In this document: positions 17,744-26,001 of the stretch, one piece after another | How positions within the stretch are numbered: the first letter of the stretch is position 1 | Layout of the letters: every line of letters starts with the position of its first letter | From: an uncultured Clostridia bacterium | GTDB taxonomy: Bacteria; Bacillota; Clostridia; Oscillospirales; Acutalibacteraceae | Length of the DNA stretch: 64,000 nt | Reading direction: 5' to 3' | Assembly (NCBI GenBank): GCA_938034875.1 | Contig: CALHND010000010.1 | Span: 102,755 to 166,754 of the forward strand | The notes under the pieces: model-generated | The model's database searches: none | Told to the model about the DNA's origin: nothing | What the model saw: the letters and a program-made list of their open reading frames with translations, nothing else | Program-made: the position numbers and the translations under genes

Positions 17744-18184
17744 TCATTCCTTGTCTCCTTGAATAGATGCAAATTCCATTGCTTTTTTTATTTTTTCTTC
17801 AAATGCCTCTGCCGGCATCAGCGCTATGCCCTCTTCATCACCGATAACAATAAGTCGCTTTCCTCCTGTTAGTTCAAATTTATCTCTTGCGCCCTTAGGA
17901 ATAACAATTTGTCCTCTGTCATTAATTGTAACAGATCCCCAAATGTTTTTTCCCTTTGGCGCAGGAGGTACTGCTCCGATTCCATCAACTTTTTCGGATT
18001 TCATTAAGCTATCAATTGTTACGCCGTAAACATTTGCGAGCAAGCTGCACTTTTCAACATCGGGAACAGTAGCGCCGCTTTCCCACTTTGCGTACGCCTG
18101 CCGAGAGATGTTGATTTTCTCTGCAATTTGTTCTTGAGAAAAGCCGTGCATATTACGCATCATTATTAAATTTTCTTTCAGCAT
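17744..18184 (-). CDS. XRE helix-turn-helix/AbrB-like transcriptional regulator
   Basis: A 146-aa fusion of two DNA-binding modules. Residues 1-62 form an XRE-type HTH (GFSQEQIAEKINISRQAYAKWESG). Residues about 82-128 form an AbrB/MazE-like swapped-hairpin domain (WGSVTINDRGQIVIPKGARDKF). Such fusions are typical transition-state-like or local regulators. It is the last gene of the ABC operon, 13 bp after the permease stop, so it most likely autoregulates that operon. RBS before the ATG is AGGAG. No missing residues are noticed. Confidence 0.88.
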   Translation of the reverse strand: MLKENLIMMRNMHGFSQEQIAEKINISRQAYAKWESGATVPDVEKCSLLANVYGVTIDSLMKSEKVDGIGAVPPAPKGKNIWGSVTINDRGQIVIPKGARDKFELTGGKRLIVIGDEEGIALMPAEAFEEKIKKAMEFASIQGDKE

Positions 18185-18197
18185 AAGAGTATTTCTC

Positions 18198-18851
18198 CTA
18201 TAAATCTATTTTTTCAAAATTTTTGCATGCCGTTTTGTATGAAAACATTGTAAGAAGCAAAAATGCGATTATGCCGCAACCGAGCATTGATAATTGGAAA
18301 ACGATATGCTCAAATCCGAATGCATTAAGTATTTTAAGTTGCTTAAAATGATGAAGCGATTCAGCTACACCGATTGTAAGAAAAACAACAACGATATAAA
18401 CCACAAACGGACGCCCGAATTTATACGCCGTTTTGAAAAATCCGCCGACAAAAATTAAATTAAACAAACCGAAAATAAAGAAAGACATTCCAAGAGCGAA
18501 CAGATTTGCATTCATCAAAGCATTGTTTTTATAGGGAGCCAAATCCGAAAAAAGCGTCATTCTGAAAATAACTGAAATGAGCATTAATACTATGGCGCAT
18601 ATTTCGATAAAGCAAACAAACAAATATTTTCCCTTTACAACATCTTTTTTTGCAATTGGCAGCAACGCGGAAAAAACGATGTCATTTGCCTCTCTTGCGG
18701 TTTGAAAACTCTGAAATATTCCGAGCGTTACAAAAAATGCTCCGCAAAGTATTGGATAACCGGGAATAAAAAACATAAGCCCGAAAGAAATAAACAAGTA
18801 CGATAACGGTGAGGCGCTTAGTTTCAGCTCTTTTAACATTATATTACGCAT
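18198..18851 (-). CDS. ABC-2 type permease (exporter membrane subunit)
   Basis: A 217-aa integral membrane protein with about six hydrophobic helices and a short cytosolic N-terminus (MRNIMLKELKLSASPLSY), which fits ABC-2 family permeases. The ATG at 18851 overlaps the end of the ATPase gene by 8 bp and has GAAAGAGGTG upstream; the long N-terminal ORF extension lies inside the ATPase gene and is not used. Together with the ATPase it should form an exporter of the kind used for antibiotic or peptide efflux and membrane stress; the substrate is unknown. Confidence 0.85.
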   Translation of the reverse strand: MRNIMLKELKLSASPLSYLFISFGLMFFIPGYPILCGAFFVTLGIFQSFQTAREANDIVFSALLPIAKKDVVKGKYLFVCFIEICAIVLMLISVIFRMTLFSDLAPYKNNALMNANLFALGMSFFIFGLFNLIFVGGFFKTAYKFGRPFVVYIVVVFLTIGVAESLHHFKQLKILNAFGFEHIVFQLSMLGCGIIAFLLLTMFSYKTACKNFEKIDL

Positions 18852-19566
18852 TTTTTGCACCTCTTTCCATCCTAATAATTGTTTGTTCAAGGTTTTCATC
18901 GGGTTTAGAAAACTGTTTTTTAAAATCAGCTTTAGGCATTGCTGCAACAATTTTTCCACCCGAAATATAAACAATGTCATCGGCACACTTTTCAATATCG
19001 GAAATAATGTGTGTAGAAAAAAATACGGCAACTCCGTTTTTCTTTAATTCGATAAATATATTTAACAATTCATCACGAGAAAAGGGGTCCAGGCCGCTTG
19101 TAGGTTCATCCAAAATGAGCACTTCAGCTTTATGTGAAAGTGCTATTAAAAGGTTAAATTTTACCTTCATGCCATCGGAAAGTTCGAGCGGCGTTTTGCT
19201 GTCATCCAAATTAAATAGGTGAAGATATTTGCGGTATGTTTCTTCATCCCATGTTTCATAAAATTTTTTTACGATGTCGGCAATATCTTTTATCTTTTTG
19301 CGCGGGTACCAGTTTACAGTACCGGTAGAATAGCCGATATGTTTCTTTATTTCGGCCTCATTTCCGTGAAGAGGAATGCCAAAAAAATTGACATCACCGC
19401 TGTCAATTCGTATGAGATTTAGTATGGATTTTATCGTTGTAGTTTTGCCGGCGCCGTTTCTTCCGACAAATCCCGCGATTCTACCTTTTTTTGCACTAAA
19501 TGATACATCGGTTAAGCTGAAAGATGGATATTCTTTAAAAAGATTTCGCACTTCTAAAATACTCAT
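18844..19566 (-). CDS. ABC transporter ATPase (ABC-2 exporter type)
   Basis: A 240-aa cytosolic ATPase. Walker A GRNGAGKTT (about residue 36), Q-loop region, signature LSDGM, Walker B VLILDEPTSGLD and switch His in STHI are present. The WYPRKKIKDIADIVKKFY insertion resembles YtrB/bacteriocin-type ATPases. The ATG at 19566 has GGAGGTT six nt upstream. It is the first gene of a three-gene operon with the permease (8-bp overlap) and the HTH-AbrB regulator. Confidence 0.92.
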   Translation of the reverse strand: MSILEVRNLFKEYPSFSLTDVSFSAKKGRIAGFVGRNGAGKTTTIKSILNLIRIDSGDVNFFGIPLHGNEAEIKKHIGYSTGTVNWYPRKKIKDIADIVKKFYETWDEETYRKYLHLFNLDDSKTPLELSDGMKVKFNLLIALSHKAEVLILDEPTSGLDPFSRDELLNIFIELKKNGVAVFFSTHIISDIEKCADDIVYISGGKIVAAMPKADFKKQFSKPDENLEQTIIRMERGAKNA

Positions 19567-19636
19567 ATTAACCTCCAAATGTTTGATTTATATGATTATT
19601 GTAACGCATAGTTGCAAAGAATCCACCAACCGCAAA

Positions 19637-19661
19637 TAACAAATTTTTCGGTTTTTTGTTA
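19637..19661. promoter_or_regulatory. Candidate operator dyad upstream of ABC operon
   Basis: TAACAAA (19637-19643) and TTTGTTA (19655-19661) form an inverted repeat about 70 bp before the ATPase start. It could be a site for the HTH-AbrB regulator; this is inferred only from position and symmetry. Confidence 0.4.
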
Positions 19662-19712
19662 TGTATAGTTGCGTCGCATTAAAAAATAACTGATTTATTA
19701 TTTATCACTTGT

Positions 19713-19794
19713 GTTTGTTTATAAAAAAATTTATATGATGCTCGCCATTTTATTTAGATTAATTGCTGCGCAACAGACATACAATAAAGAAGTG
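19713..19794. repeat. Direct repeat copy 2 (right flank of ABC/HTH-AbrB cassette)
   Basis: Second copy of the sequence at 17554-17635, 2159 bp away, in the same orientation. The two copies bracket exactly the ABC transporter and its regulator. Confidence 0.9.
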
Positions 19795-19828
19795 AATCAC
19801 CATTAAAGACAGCAACAAAGCGAATTAA

Positions 19829-19871
19829 TAAAAAAAAGCAGCTTTGTCGAATAGACAAATCTGCTTTTTTA
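19829..19871 (-). terminator. Intrinsic terminator of tRNA-Gln
   Basis: AAAAAAGCAG...TTTGTC and GACAAA...CTGCTTTTTT form an interrupted stem directly 3' of the tRNA on the minus strand. Confidence 0.8.
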
Positions 19872-19946
19872 TGGCTGGGGTAGATGGATTCGAACCACCG
19901 ACTGTTGGAGTCAGAGTCCAATGCCTTACCGCTTGGCGATACCCCA
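19872..19946 (-). tRNA. tRNA-Gln (anticodon CTG)
   Basis: A 75-nt cloverleaf with acceptor TGGGGTA/TACCCCA, anticodon stem TTGGA/TCCAA around CTCTGAC (anticodon CTG, reading CAG), T arm with TTCGAAT and an encoded CCA. The U-A first pair and the G discriminator are as expected for tRNA-Gln. Confidence 0.95.
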
Positions 19947-20020
19947 ATGAACAAAAATATTATACCCCAAAATTTGCATTTGTCAATGAAAATTAAGTAA
20001 TTTTTTTGTTTTTCACTGAT

Positions 20021-20067
20021 AATTGCAAAGAGGCGGCTCCGAATTGTTCGGAATCGCCTCTCGCAAT
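20021..20067 (-). terminator. Intrinsic terminator of SASP gene
   Basis: GAGGCG...CTCCGAA and TTCGGAA...CGCCTC form a long stem just 3' of the SASP stop, followed on the minus strand by a loosely T-rich stretch. Confidence 0.7.
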
Positions 20068-20078
20068 GAGGTAAAAGC

Positions 20079-20270
20079 TTATTTCATGTTAGCTTCGTAG
20101 GACTCAATCATTTTCTTAACCATCTGTCCGCCTACAGAACCGGCCTGACGAGAGGTAAGGTCACCATTGTAACCCTGCTTAAGGTTAACGCCTACTTCAG
20201 AAGCTGCCTCCATCTTGAAACGGTCGAGAGCCTCACGTGCTTCAGGAACTACATTTTTCTTGCTTGACAT
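20079..20270 (-). CDS. Alpha/beta-type small acid-soluble spore protein
   Basis: A 63-aa protein that coats and protects spore DNA. Family features seen: the SEVGVNL segment at the germination protease (GPR) cleavage region, YNGDLTSRQAGSVGGQMVKKMIE in the C-terminal half, and overall length. The ATG at 20270 has AAGGAG at 9-10 nt; the longer in-frame ORF has no support. It would be expressed in the forespore under a forespore sigma factor, though I cannot assign the promoter by eye. The gene indicates a spore-forming organism. Confidence 0.95.
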   Translation of the reverse strand: MSSKKNVVPEAREALDRFKMEAASEVGVNLKQGYNGDLTSRQAGSVGGQMVKKMIESYEANMK

Positions 20271-20498
20271 GTTATATACACTCCTTGTCTCAAAATTTCT
20301 TTTTGCGTTTGCTTTAGTATTTTTACCGTGAAAAGTTCTGATATTATAGGTAATTTTTGTGTTTGTTTGTTTATTTTTTATCAAATTGAGACATATTATA
20401 TTATGGTCAAAATTGAAAATTTTTGATGTTTGTGCCACGTCTTGATTTTGAGCATATTAACTGTTATAATGTGAAGGCGAAAGGACGGTGAAAACACC

Positions 20499-20960
20499 AT
20501 GGCGGAAACTAATTCGACTGTAGCACGCAATAAAAAAGCATTTCATGACTACTTTGTCGTCGAAAGCTTTGAAGCGGGCATTGAACTGTACGGCACCGAA
20601 ATTAAATCTATTCGCAGAGGTAATGTTAACCTCAAAGATTCGTGGTGCTCTATTGATGCAGGCGAGTTTTTTGCCAACGGTATTCACATTTCACCGTACG
20701 AGCAGGGTAATATTTTTAACCGCGATCCTTATCGCAAACGCAAATTACTAATGCACAAGCGCGAAATAATGCGGCTTTTTGGCATTATTAAGCAGCAGGG
20801 CTTGACGCTTATTCCGCTGTCGCTTTATTTCAAGGGATCACGCATTAAGGTGCAGGTCGGATTGTGCAAGGGTAAGAAAAATTTTGATAAGCGTGCCGAT
20901 TTGGCGGCAAAAGCAGTCAACCGCGATACCGAAAGGTATTTGAAAGAAAGCAATATGTAA
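20499..20960 (+). CDS. smpB: SsrA-binding protein SmpB
   Basis: A 153-aa RNA-binding protein that partners tmRNA in rescuing stalled ribosomes. Family landmarks: N-terminal ARNKKAFHDYFV, the GTEIKSIRRG loop, YEQGNIFNRDPYRKRKLLMH, and a C-terminal basic tail GKKNFDKR needed for decoding-site contact. A ribosome site (GAAAGGACGGTG) precedes the ATG. ssrA follows 124 bp downstream on the same strand, the common smpB-ssrA arrangement. Confidence 0.97.
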   Translation: MAETNSTVARNKKAFHDYFVVESFEAGIELYGTEIKSIRRGNVNLKDSWCSIDAGEFFANGIHISPYEQGNIFNRDPYRKRKLLMHKREIMRLFGIIKQQGLTLIPLSLYFKGSRIKVQVGLCKGKKNFDKRADLAAKAVNRDTERYLKESNM

Positions 20961-21084
20961 CCGAGTCGCTGTTTTTTTAAAAAACAGCATTCTGCGGCTA
21001 CAAACACAGCCGTTAATGCACCGAAAATCGCGGAGCTTGCGGCAAAAAATTCCGTTTAAAAAACGTATTTTACGTTTCATACAT

Positions 21085-21431
21085 GGGGGCGTAAAGGTTT
21101 CGACGGGGATTTTGATACACGATAAGCGAGTAGTGGGGCGGACCCACTTTAAAAGCCGTATCTTAAACAATAAACGACAACAATAACGTTGCGTACGCTG
21201 CCTAATTAGGCAGCCGTCCTTGCCGTGAGTACCGCGGCTCGGTAAGGGCGTCGATTAGCGGTGAACGTGAACCGATGAGCTTCTCGTAATCGGTCATGAA
21301 TCAGAGGATACTGAGCTTGCAAGCCTGACGGTTGGCGTGCGAGCAAGGGAAATTCAGTAGACCGTCTGCACTCGGAGAAAGTTGTGAGGATGAGTTTTCG
21401 GACAGGGGTTCAATTCCCCTCGCCTCCACCA
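21085..21431 (+). ncRNA. ssrA: Transfer-messenger RNA (tmRNA)
   Basis: A 347-nt RNA. It starts GGGGGCGTAAAGGTTTCGACGG and ends with a tRNA-like T arm (GGGGTTCAATTCCCC) and CGCCTCCACCA, the standard tmRNA ends. The tag ORF is best read from 21170 to 21205 as [I]NDNNNVAYAA followed by TAA. The resume codon appears to be ATA, or the tag begins one codon later. The AYAA end is a normal degradation signal. Pseudoknot stems around the tag are visible (for example GCTGCCTAATTAGGCAGC), and a terminator follows. Confidence 0.96.
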
Positions 21432-21435
21432 AATA

Positions 21436-21468
21436 GGAAAGTCGCAGAAATGCGACTTTTTCTTTATT
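21436..21468 (+). terminator. Intrinsic terminator of ssrA
   Basis: AAAGTCGCA / TGCGACTTT stem with a GAAA loop and a T-rich tail, five bases after the tmRNA 3' end. Confidence 0.9.
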
Positions 21469-21668
21469 TATCAATGTTTTTGGGCGTTTTGATATTTAAG
21501 TAATTTAAAATATTTTTATCTTTTTTAATCGAAATTTGCACATTTTATAATAAAAGTGCACACGAAAGCGCACATGAAAATGCGCTAAATATAATCGCCG
21601 ATTCGTTTTGAAGCAGTATTCGTTTATGTGTTATTTTATTTGTATTAAAATTTAACTGCTTTCTTAAA

Positions 21669-21708
21669 CCAAAAAGCCTAAGGTTACTAAAACCTTAGGC
21701 TTTTAATC
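21669..21708 (-). terminator. Terminator of the MerR-membrane protein gene
   Basis: AAAAGCCTAAGGTT / AACCTTAGGCTTTT perfect 14-bp stem, with A and T runs on both sides. The bases from the tmRNA terminator to here hold no gene. Confidence 0.85.
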
Positions 21709-21734
21709 TGTACATTTTAAAAATTGCAATTCTA

Positions 21735-23015
21735 TTATTTATTATTAATTATTTTTTCTATATTTTTTATACTTGTTTCATCGTAATCAGTATTATTAAT
21801 ATCAACATTAGATACCACTTTTGATGCACCGGCGTTCATTGCAATTTCATCAATTTGTACTAAATAAGAGTATCCGTTATCAGAATCAGCCATGCCGCCC
21901 ATATTTTCCATGTCTGCTAAATTATAAGTCTTACCGTCGGTCATATTTATCGCGTATACTAACTCATCCTCATCCATGCTGATACGGATATTATCTATAT
22001 CTGAATAAGTATATACTTTGCCTAATGGATTTAAAAAACTATGATTAATTATTTTTTCAGATGATGCTATCAATAGGCTGGTTGGAATTAAATAAACCGC
22101 AACTAAATTTAATGCAATTATTACATACCATCGCTTTTTAAAAAATGTTTTGCTTTTTTCAAAAGTTCTTTTTCCTTTTTTATGGCTAAAAAAATTAACA
22201 ATGAGTAAATAGGTCCATACAAGTTCCAGTAAAAAGAAAACAACTGCAACAAACACTCCCGGTCCGATAGTGTAACACAAATAGTCTTTGGGAACAAACA
22301 AAAGCTCAGTCATATATCCAAAAAACATTAATATACAAACAGCTACGGCGATTAAAAGCATAAGTGAAATTGTACATAATAGCAATTTGCCGATTCCTAT
22401 TAGTATATTTTTTACACTACAGTCTCTTGCTCGCAAAAAATTAGTCCAACTTACAGAAAGTATGACGGTAGATAAAACCGCAAATGGAATATTGATTGCT
22501 AAAGCTTTATAATCTTTCAATCCGTAGTAATTTAAAAACAGCGATAAAATTGGTCCTAAAAAAATCAAACTATAGTAAAATTGTGAAAACACGGAACGCT
22601 TGTGAATTTCAACAATTGCTTTTTTTAATTGAGCATATTCATCACTTTCAAGCATTTCAAGCGTGTCTAAATATGATTGTGTATCTACTTCACATCCGTC
22701 TTTAATTTCGCTCACTAACTTTTTGCACAGCTCGGTTTTATTACCGGTGCTTTCGTCTTCTTTTTCATAATCGGACAAGCACTCTGACAACAAATCTTTA
22801 ATGTTCACTTCTCCATTTTTCCATCGTTTTAGGTCGGATATCTTTACACCGAATTTTAGGTACAATTTAATTTCAAGCAATTGTTCAACAGCTTCTTCAT
22901 TATATTCACGACAAGAATTATCACTACAATCAACTTTTATAAGTTGTTCGTCTTCATACAACCTAATATCTTTTGCTGTTAAACCTGTATGTTGTTCCAA
23001 CTCATTAATCTTCAA
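21735..23015 (-). CDS. MerR-type HTH fused to a five-helix membrane protein
   Basis: A 426-aa protein. Residues 1-70 match a MerR winged helix (MKINELEQHTGLTAKDIRLY, then NEEAVEQLLEI). An acidic helical linker (70-135) follows, then five hydrophobic helices between about 142 and 320, then a predicted extracytoplasmic C-terminal domain of about 110 residues (DIDNIRISMDEDEL...). This places a DNA-binding domain on the cytosolic side of a membrane protein, so signal sensing at or outside the membrane could directly alter transcription. No ligand-binding Cys of metal-sensing MerR proteins is evident. A MerR-type palindrome lies just upstream (23052-23069), suggesting autoregulation. Bounded by its own terminator. 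Function otherwise unknown. Confidence 0.78.
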   Translation of the reverse strand: MKINELEQHTGLTAKDIRLYEDEQLIKVDCSDNSCREYNEEAVEQLLEIKLYLKFGVKISDLKRWKNGEVNIKDLLSECLSDYEKEDESTGNKTELCKKLVSEIKDGCEVDTQSYLDTLEMLESDEYAQLKKAIVEIHKRSVFSQFYYSLIFLGPILSLFLNYYGLKDYKALAINIPFAVLSTVILSVSWTNFLRARDCSVKNILIGIGKLLLCTISLMLLIAVAVCILMFFGYMTELLFVPKDYLCYTIGPGVFVAVVFFLLELVWTYLLIVNFFSHKKGKRTFEKSKTFFKKRWYVIIALNLVAVYLIPTSLLIASSEKIINHSFLNPLGKVYTYSDIDNIRISMDEDELVYAINMTDGKTYNLADMENMGGMADSDNGYSYLVQIDEIAMNAGASKVVSNVDINNTDYDETSIKNIEKIINNK

Positions 23016-23051
23016 ATATGTCAGCTCCGTTTCAAAAATGGCTTTTTTACA

Positions 23052-23069
23052 CCTTACCCATGGTCAAGG
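23052..23069. promoter_or_regulatory. MerR-type operator palindrome upstream of the membrane regulator
   Basis: CCTTGACCATGGGTAAGG is an inverted repeat centred on CCATGG. On the minus strand it overlaps a TTGACC -35-like box and lies where MerR regulators bind between -35 and -10, about 40 bp before the start codon. Confidence 0.6.
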
Positions 23070-23303
23070 TCAAAAGATATTTAATATTTTATATTAAATT
23101 GGATATAAAAGCTACAAAAATTTGTCGCCTATGATCGGAAGCGTGGTTTTTTAATACAGTTTAAATCTTGCTCTGCATTCGCCGCAAAATATATTACCAG
23201 CAAAGGCGTTTTATACCGTCCAGGGCATGAGCGAGTTGTGCAACAGCAAATGTCGGAACCAGTATAATTTTTATAATAAAAGAAAAAAGAGGAAAACATT
23301 AAA

Positions 23304-23332
23304 TTGACATTTTTTTCTAAAATGGGTATAAT
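23304..23332 (+). promoter_or_regulatory. Consensus sigma-A promoter of the surface protein gene
   Basis: TTGACA (23304-23309), 17-bp spacer and TATAAT (23327-23332), an exact vegetative consensus, 31 bp before the start codon. Confidence 0.88.
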
Positions 23333-23362
23333 GAGCTGTAAATAAACTATCGGGGGAAACAA

Positions 23363-25648
23363 ATGAAAAATATCATAAAAAAGCCTCTTTCACTACTTAT
23401 CGTATTCATGCTCGTCCTATCTTCAGTTTTTATCAGTACCTTTACTGCCAGCGCTGCAGCTGGAAACAGTCTGAACGAAAGTTTTGACGATATTACGACA
23501 CTTGCCGCCAAAGGCTGGTTTATAAAGAATAACAGTAGCCCGCGTGGCACTCTTTCATGGTTTCAGGGGTATTCGATAAGGTCGGGTGGTCCGTTTAATG
23601 CTAATACAGGCGAGAATAATGCCTATATTGCCGTAAATTTTAACAGCGCCAAGAGTAATGGCACGATCAGTAACTGGCTTATTACGCCCGAGCTAAACCT
23701 TTCAAATGGCTCCACATTTACCTTTTACACAAGAAAACCGACCATATCCGTAGGAGGGATAGATTATCCTGACCGTCTTGAGGTAAGAATGAGCACAAAC
23801 GGTGCAAGCACCGATGTAGGCACAACAGATGCATCAACAGGCGATTTTACAACGCTTATGATTAGTATCAATCCCACACTGGTTACCGGGGTCTATCCAC
23901 AGACATGGACACAGTATACCGCTACGGTATCCGGTCTTTCGGCACCGACCACCGGACGCATTGCATTCCGTTATTTTGTCACAAACGCCGGGCCGACGGC
24001 TCCCAATTCCGACTACATCGGTATAGATGATGTTGTGTATACTTATGTGGAAAATTACGAAGTTGCCTTGCCCACGCAAACCGGGTATACAATTACTCCT
24101 AAGGAAAGCTCAAACTTGGTCAGCCCGGGCGGCAGCTACAGCTTTACGCTTGCGCTGAATGACGGCTATACCCAATCGAAACCGGTAGTAAAAGTTAACG
24201 GCAACACGCTTACCGCTGTCGGCGGCGTGTATACCATAACCAACATTAACGAAGCCAAGAACGTCACCGTGGAAGGGGTGGCTCTGAACACCTACGGAGT
24301 GACATTGACTTCAGGTACAGGATATTCATTAAAACCACAATCCGGCAGCACAAGCACGGTTACCCATGGCGGTAGCTACAGCTTTACGCTTGCGCTGAAT
24401 GACGGCTATACCCAATCAACACCGACCGTAAAAGTAAACGGCAGCACACTTACCGCTGTCAGCGGCGTGTACACCATAAGCAACATTACCCAAGCCAAGA
24501 CCGTGACCGTGGAAGGCGTGGATCTGAACTCCTATGGCGTGACGTTGACTTCGGGTACAGGATATAAATTAACGGCGGAAAACGGCAGCACAAGCACGGT
24601 TAGCCATGGCGGCAGCTATAGCTTTACGCTTGCGCTGGATGACGGATATACCCAATCAACACCGATAGTAAAAGTTAACGGCAGCACACTTACCGCTGTC
24701 AGCGGTGTGTACACCATAAGTAACATCACCGAAGCAAAGGTCGTGACCGTGGAAGGTGTGGCTCTGAACACCTACGTAGTGATATTGACTCCCGACACAG
24801 GATATACATTAACGCCGGAAAACGGCAGCACAAGCCCTGTTACCCATGGCAGCAACTATAGCTTTACGCTTGCGCTGGATGACGGATATACCCAATCAAC
24901 ACCGATAGTAAAAGTTAACGGCAGCACACTTACCGCTGTCAGCGGTGTGTACACCATAAGTAACATCACCGAAGCAAAGGTCGTGACCGTGGAAGGTGTG
25001 GCTCTGAACACCTACGTAGTGATATTGACTCCCGACACAGGATATACATTAACGCCGGAAAACGGCAGCACAAGCCCTGTTACCCATGGCAGCAACTATA
25101 GCTTTACGCTGAATATTGAAAATAGTTATGACATTTCAAAAACCGTTGTAAAAGTCAATGGTACGGTAAAAACTGCTATAGACGGTGTATATATCATTGA
25201 AAACATTATAAGTGACTTAAATATTGAAGTTAGCTTGACTGCCCTTGATAAAAAAGTGGCTGACGAAACTATTAAACAGGCGAAAAAGCTTATTGACAGC
25301 GCAATAATCGGCTCAAAGCCTGGTGAGTATTCAATTTATGCTGTTGATAAACTACTAAGTGCTATTAAACTGGCCAATGAAGTAGTAAGCAACCCAGGTG
25401 TTACACAAACCGAAATGGATCAAGCAGCAATAGATTTGAAAGTGGCTATAGATACCTTTAAAGCCAGTGTAATTAAAGACAGTACAAATAAAGATAGTGC
25501 AAATAAAGACAACGACAAAAACAATGAAAATGCTGTTGAAAGTCCTAAAACCGGCGATACTTCTATGCAGGTTATATGGCTGTTTATAATTGTCTTGGCA
25601 AGCGGAACCTTGTGTGTTATCTTGCAAAGAAAAAGAAAAACGGTTTAA
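23363..25648 (+). CDS. Sortase-anchored surface protein with 80-aa tandem repeats
   Basis: A 761-aa secreted cell-wall protein. It has a signal peptide (cleavage near ASA-AAG, residue about 33), then a choice-of-anchor-J-like beta domain (about 35-228: LNESFDD, WLITPELNL, IGIDDV). Five tandem repeats of about 80 residues (232-630) follow, each with GYTQS, VKVNG, VYTI and VEGV. A FIVAR-like helical segment (about 640-700) precedes a Lys/Asp/Asn-rich spacer, the sorting motif SPKTG (727-731), a hydrophobic helix and a KRKRK tail. SPKTG fits clostridial class B-type sortase substrates ((S/N)PxTG) rather than LPxTG. Repeats 3-5 are nearly identical in DNA. Likely an adhesin or wall-bound binding protein; the ligand is unknown. 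No sortase gene is in the window. Confidence 0.88.
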   Translation: MKNIIKKPLSLLIVFMLVLSSVFISTFTASAAAGNSLNESFDDITTLAAKGWFIKNNSSPRGTLSWFQGYSIRSGGPFNANTGENNAYIAVNFNSAKSNGTISNWLITPELNLSNGSTFTFYTRKPTISVGGIDYPDRLEVRMSTNGASTDVGTTDASTGDFTTLMISINPTLVTGVYPQTWTQYTATVSGLSAPTTGRIAFRYFVTNAGPTAPNSDYIGIDDVVYTYVENYEVALPTQTGYTITPKESSNLVSPGGSYSFTLALNDGYTQSKPVVKVNGNTLTAVGGVYTITNINEAKNVTVEGVALNTYGVTLTSGTGYSLKPQSGSTSTVTHGGSYSFTLALNDGYTQSTPTVKVNGSTLTAVSGVYTISNITQAKTVTVEGVDLNSYGVTLTSGTGYKLTAENGSTSTVSHGGSYSFTLALDDGYTQSTPIVKVNGSTLTAVSGVYTISNITEAKVVTVEGVALNTYVVILTPDTGYTLTPENGSTSPVTHGSNYSFTLALDDGYTQSTPIVKVNGSTLTAVSGVYTISNITEAKVVTVEGVALNTYVVILTPDTGYTLTPENGSTSPVTHGSNYSFTLNIENSYDISKTVVKVNGTVKTAIDGVYIIENIISDLNIEVSLTALDKKVADETIKQAKKLIDSAIIGSKPGEYSIYAVDKLLSAIKLANEVVSNPGVTQTEMDQAAIDLKVAIDTFKASVIKDSTNKDSANKDNDKNNENAVESPKTGDTSMQVIWLFIIVLASGTLCVILQRKRKTV
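24055..25230 (+). repeat. 240-bp tandem repeats of the surface protein
   Basis: Five units with a 240-bp period. A 255-bp stretch is identical between 24616-24870 and 24856-25110, showing a recent unit duplication. The earlier units and the second half of the fifth are diverged. Confidence 0.92.
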
Positions 25649-25809
25649 TAAGGTGAAGTGCGTATTTTTTATAAATATTCTGTTTATGTAATATATAGTT
25701 TTCATGACCGCTTTCCCGACATACACAATCTTACACAGCATATCCCGACTGCCAATTAAAGCCGCTTGCATTTGCCCCAGCTCCAGACCGTCTAAATCGT
25801 CGGTTTTGG

Positions 25810-25865
25810 GGCTGGTTTTGTTGTCTTCACAGGCGAAGGGATAATTCTCCCTTCGCCTCCACCAA
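25810..25865. other. Hairpin plus tmRNA-like 3' end (possible att remnant)
   Basis: GGCGAAGGG and CCCTTCGCC form a 9-bp inverted repeat, followed by TCGCCTCCACCAAA. This 14-bp string is identical to the end of ssrA (21418 onwards). The 353-bp gap between the surface protein and xylB otherwise holds only this and a terminator. Confidence 0.45.
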
Positions 25866-25906
25866 AAAGAACGCAAGCATTGAATCAATGCTTGCGTTCT
25901 TTTTCT
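25864..25906. terminator. Bidirectional terminator between surface protein and xylB
   Basis: A perfect 16-bp stem AGAACGCAAGCATTGA / TCAATGCTTGCGTTCT with A runs on the left and T runs on the right. It serves the convergent surface-protein gene and xylB operon. Confidence 0.9.
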
Positions 25907-26001
25907 ATCCGTTTAGTGAAAAATGTTTATAATGTATTTATGTGTAATTTTATTTGCACGTCGTTCCGTTTACACGGTTCGTGTCAAACAACACTAAAAA
26001 A

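Noticed and set aside
24055..25230. Mobile element or CRISPR-type repeat
   Set aside because: The 240-bp units are in frame and code for repeated protein domains.
25810..25865. A tRNA gene ending CCTCCACCA
   Set aside because: No acceptor, D or anticodon arms upstream; only a hairpin and the CCA-like end exist.
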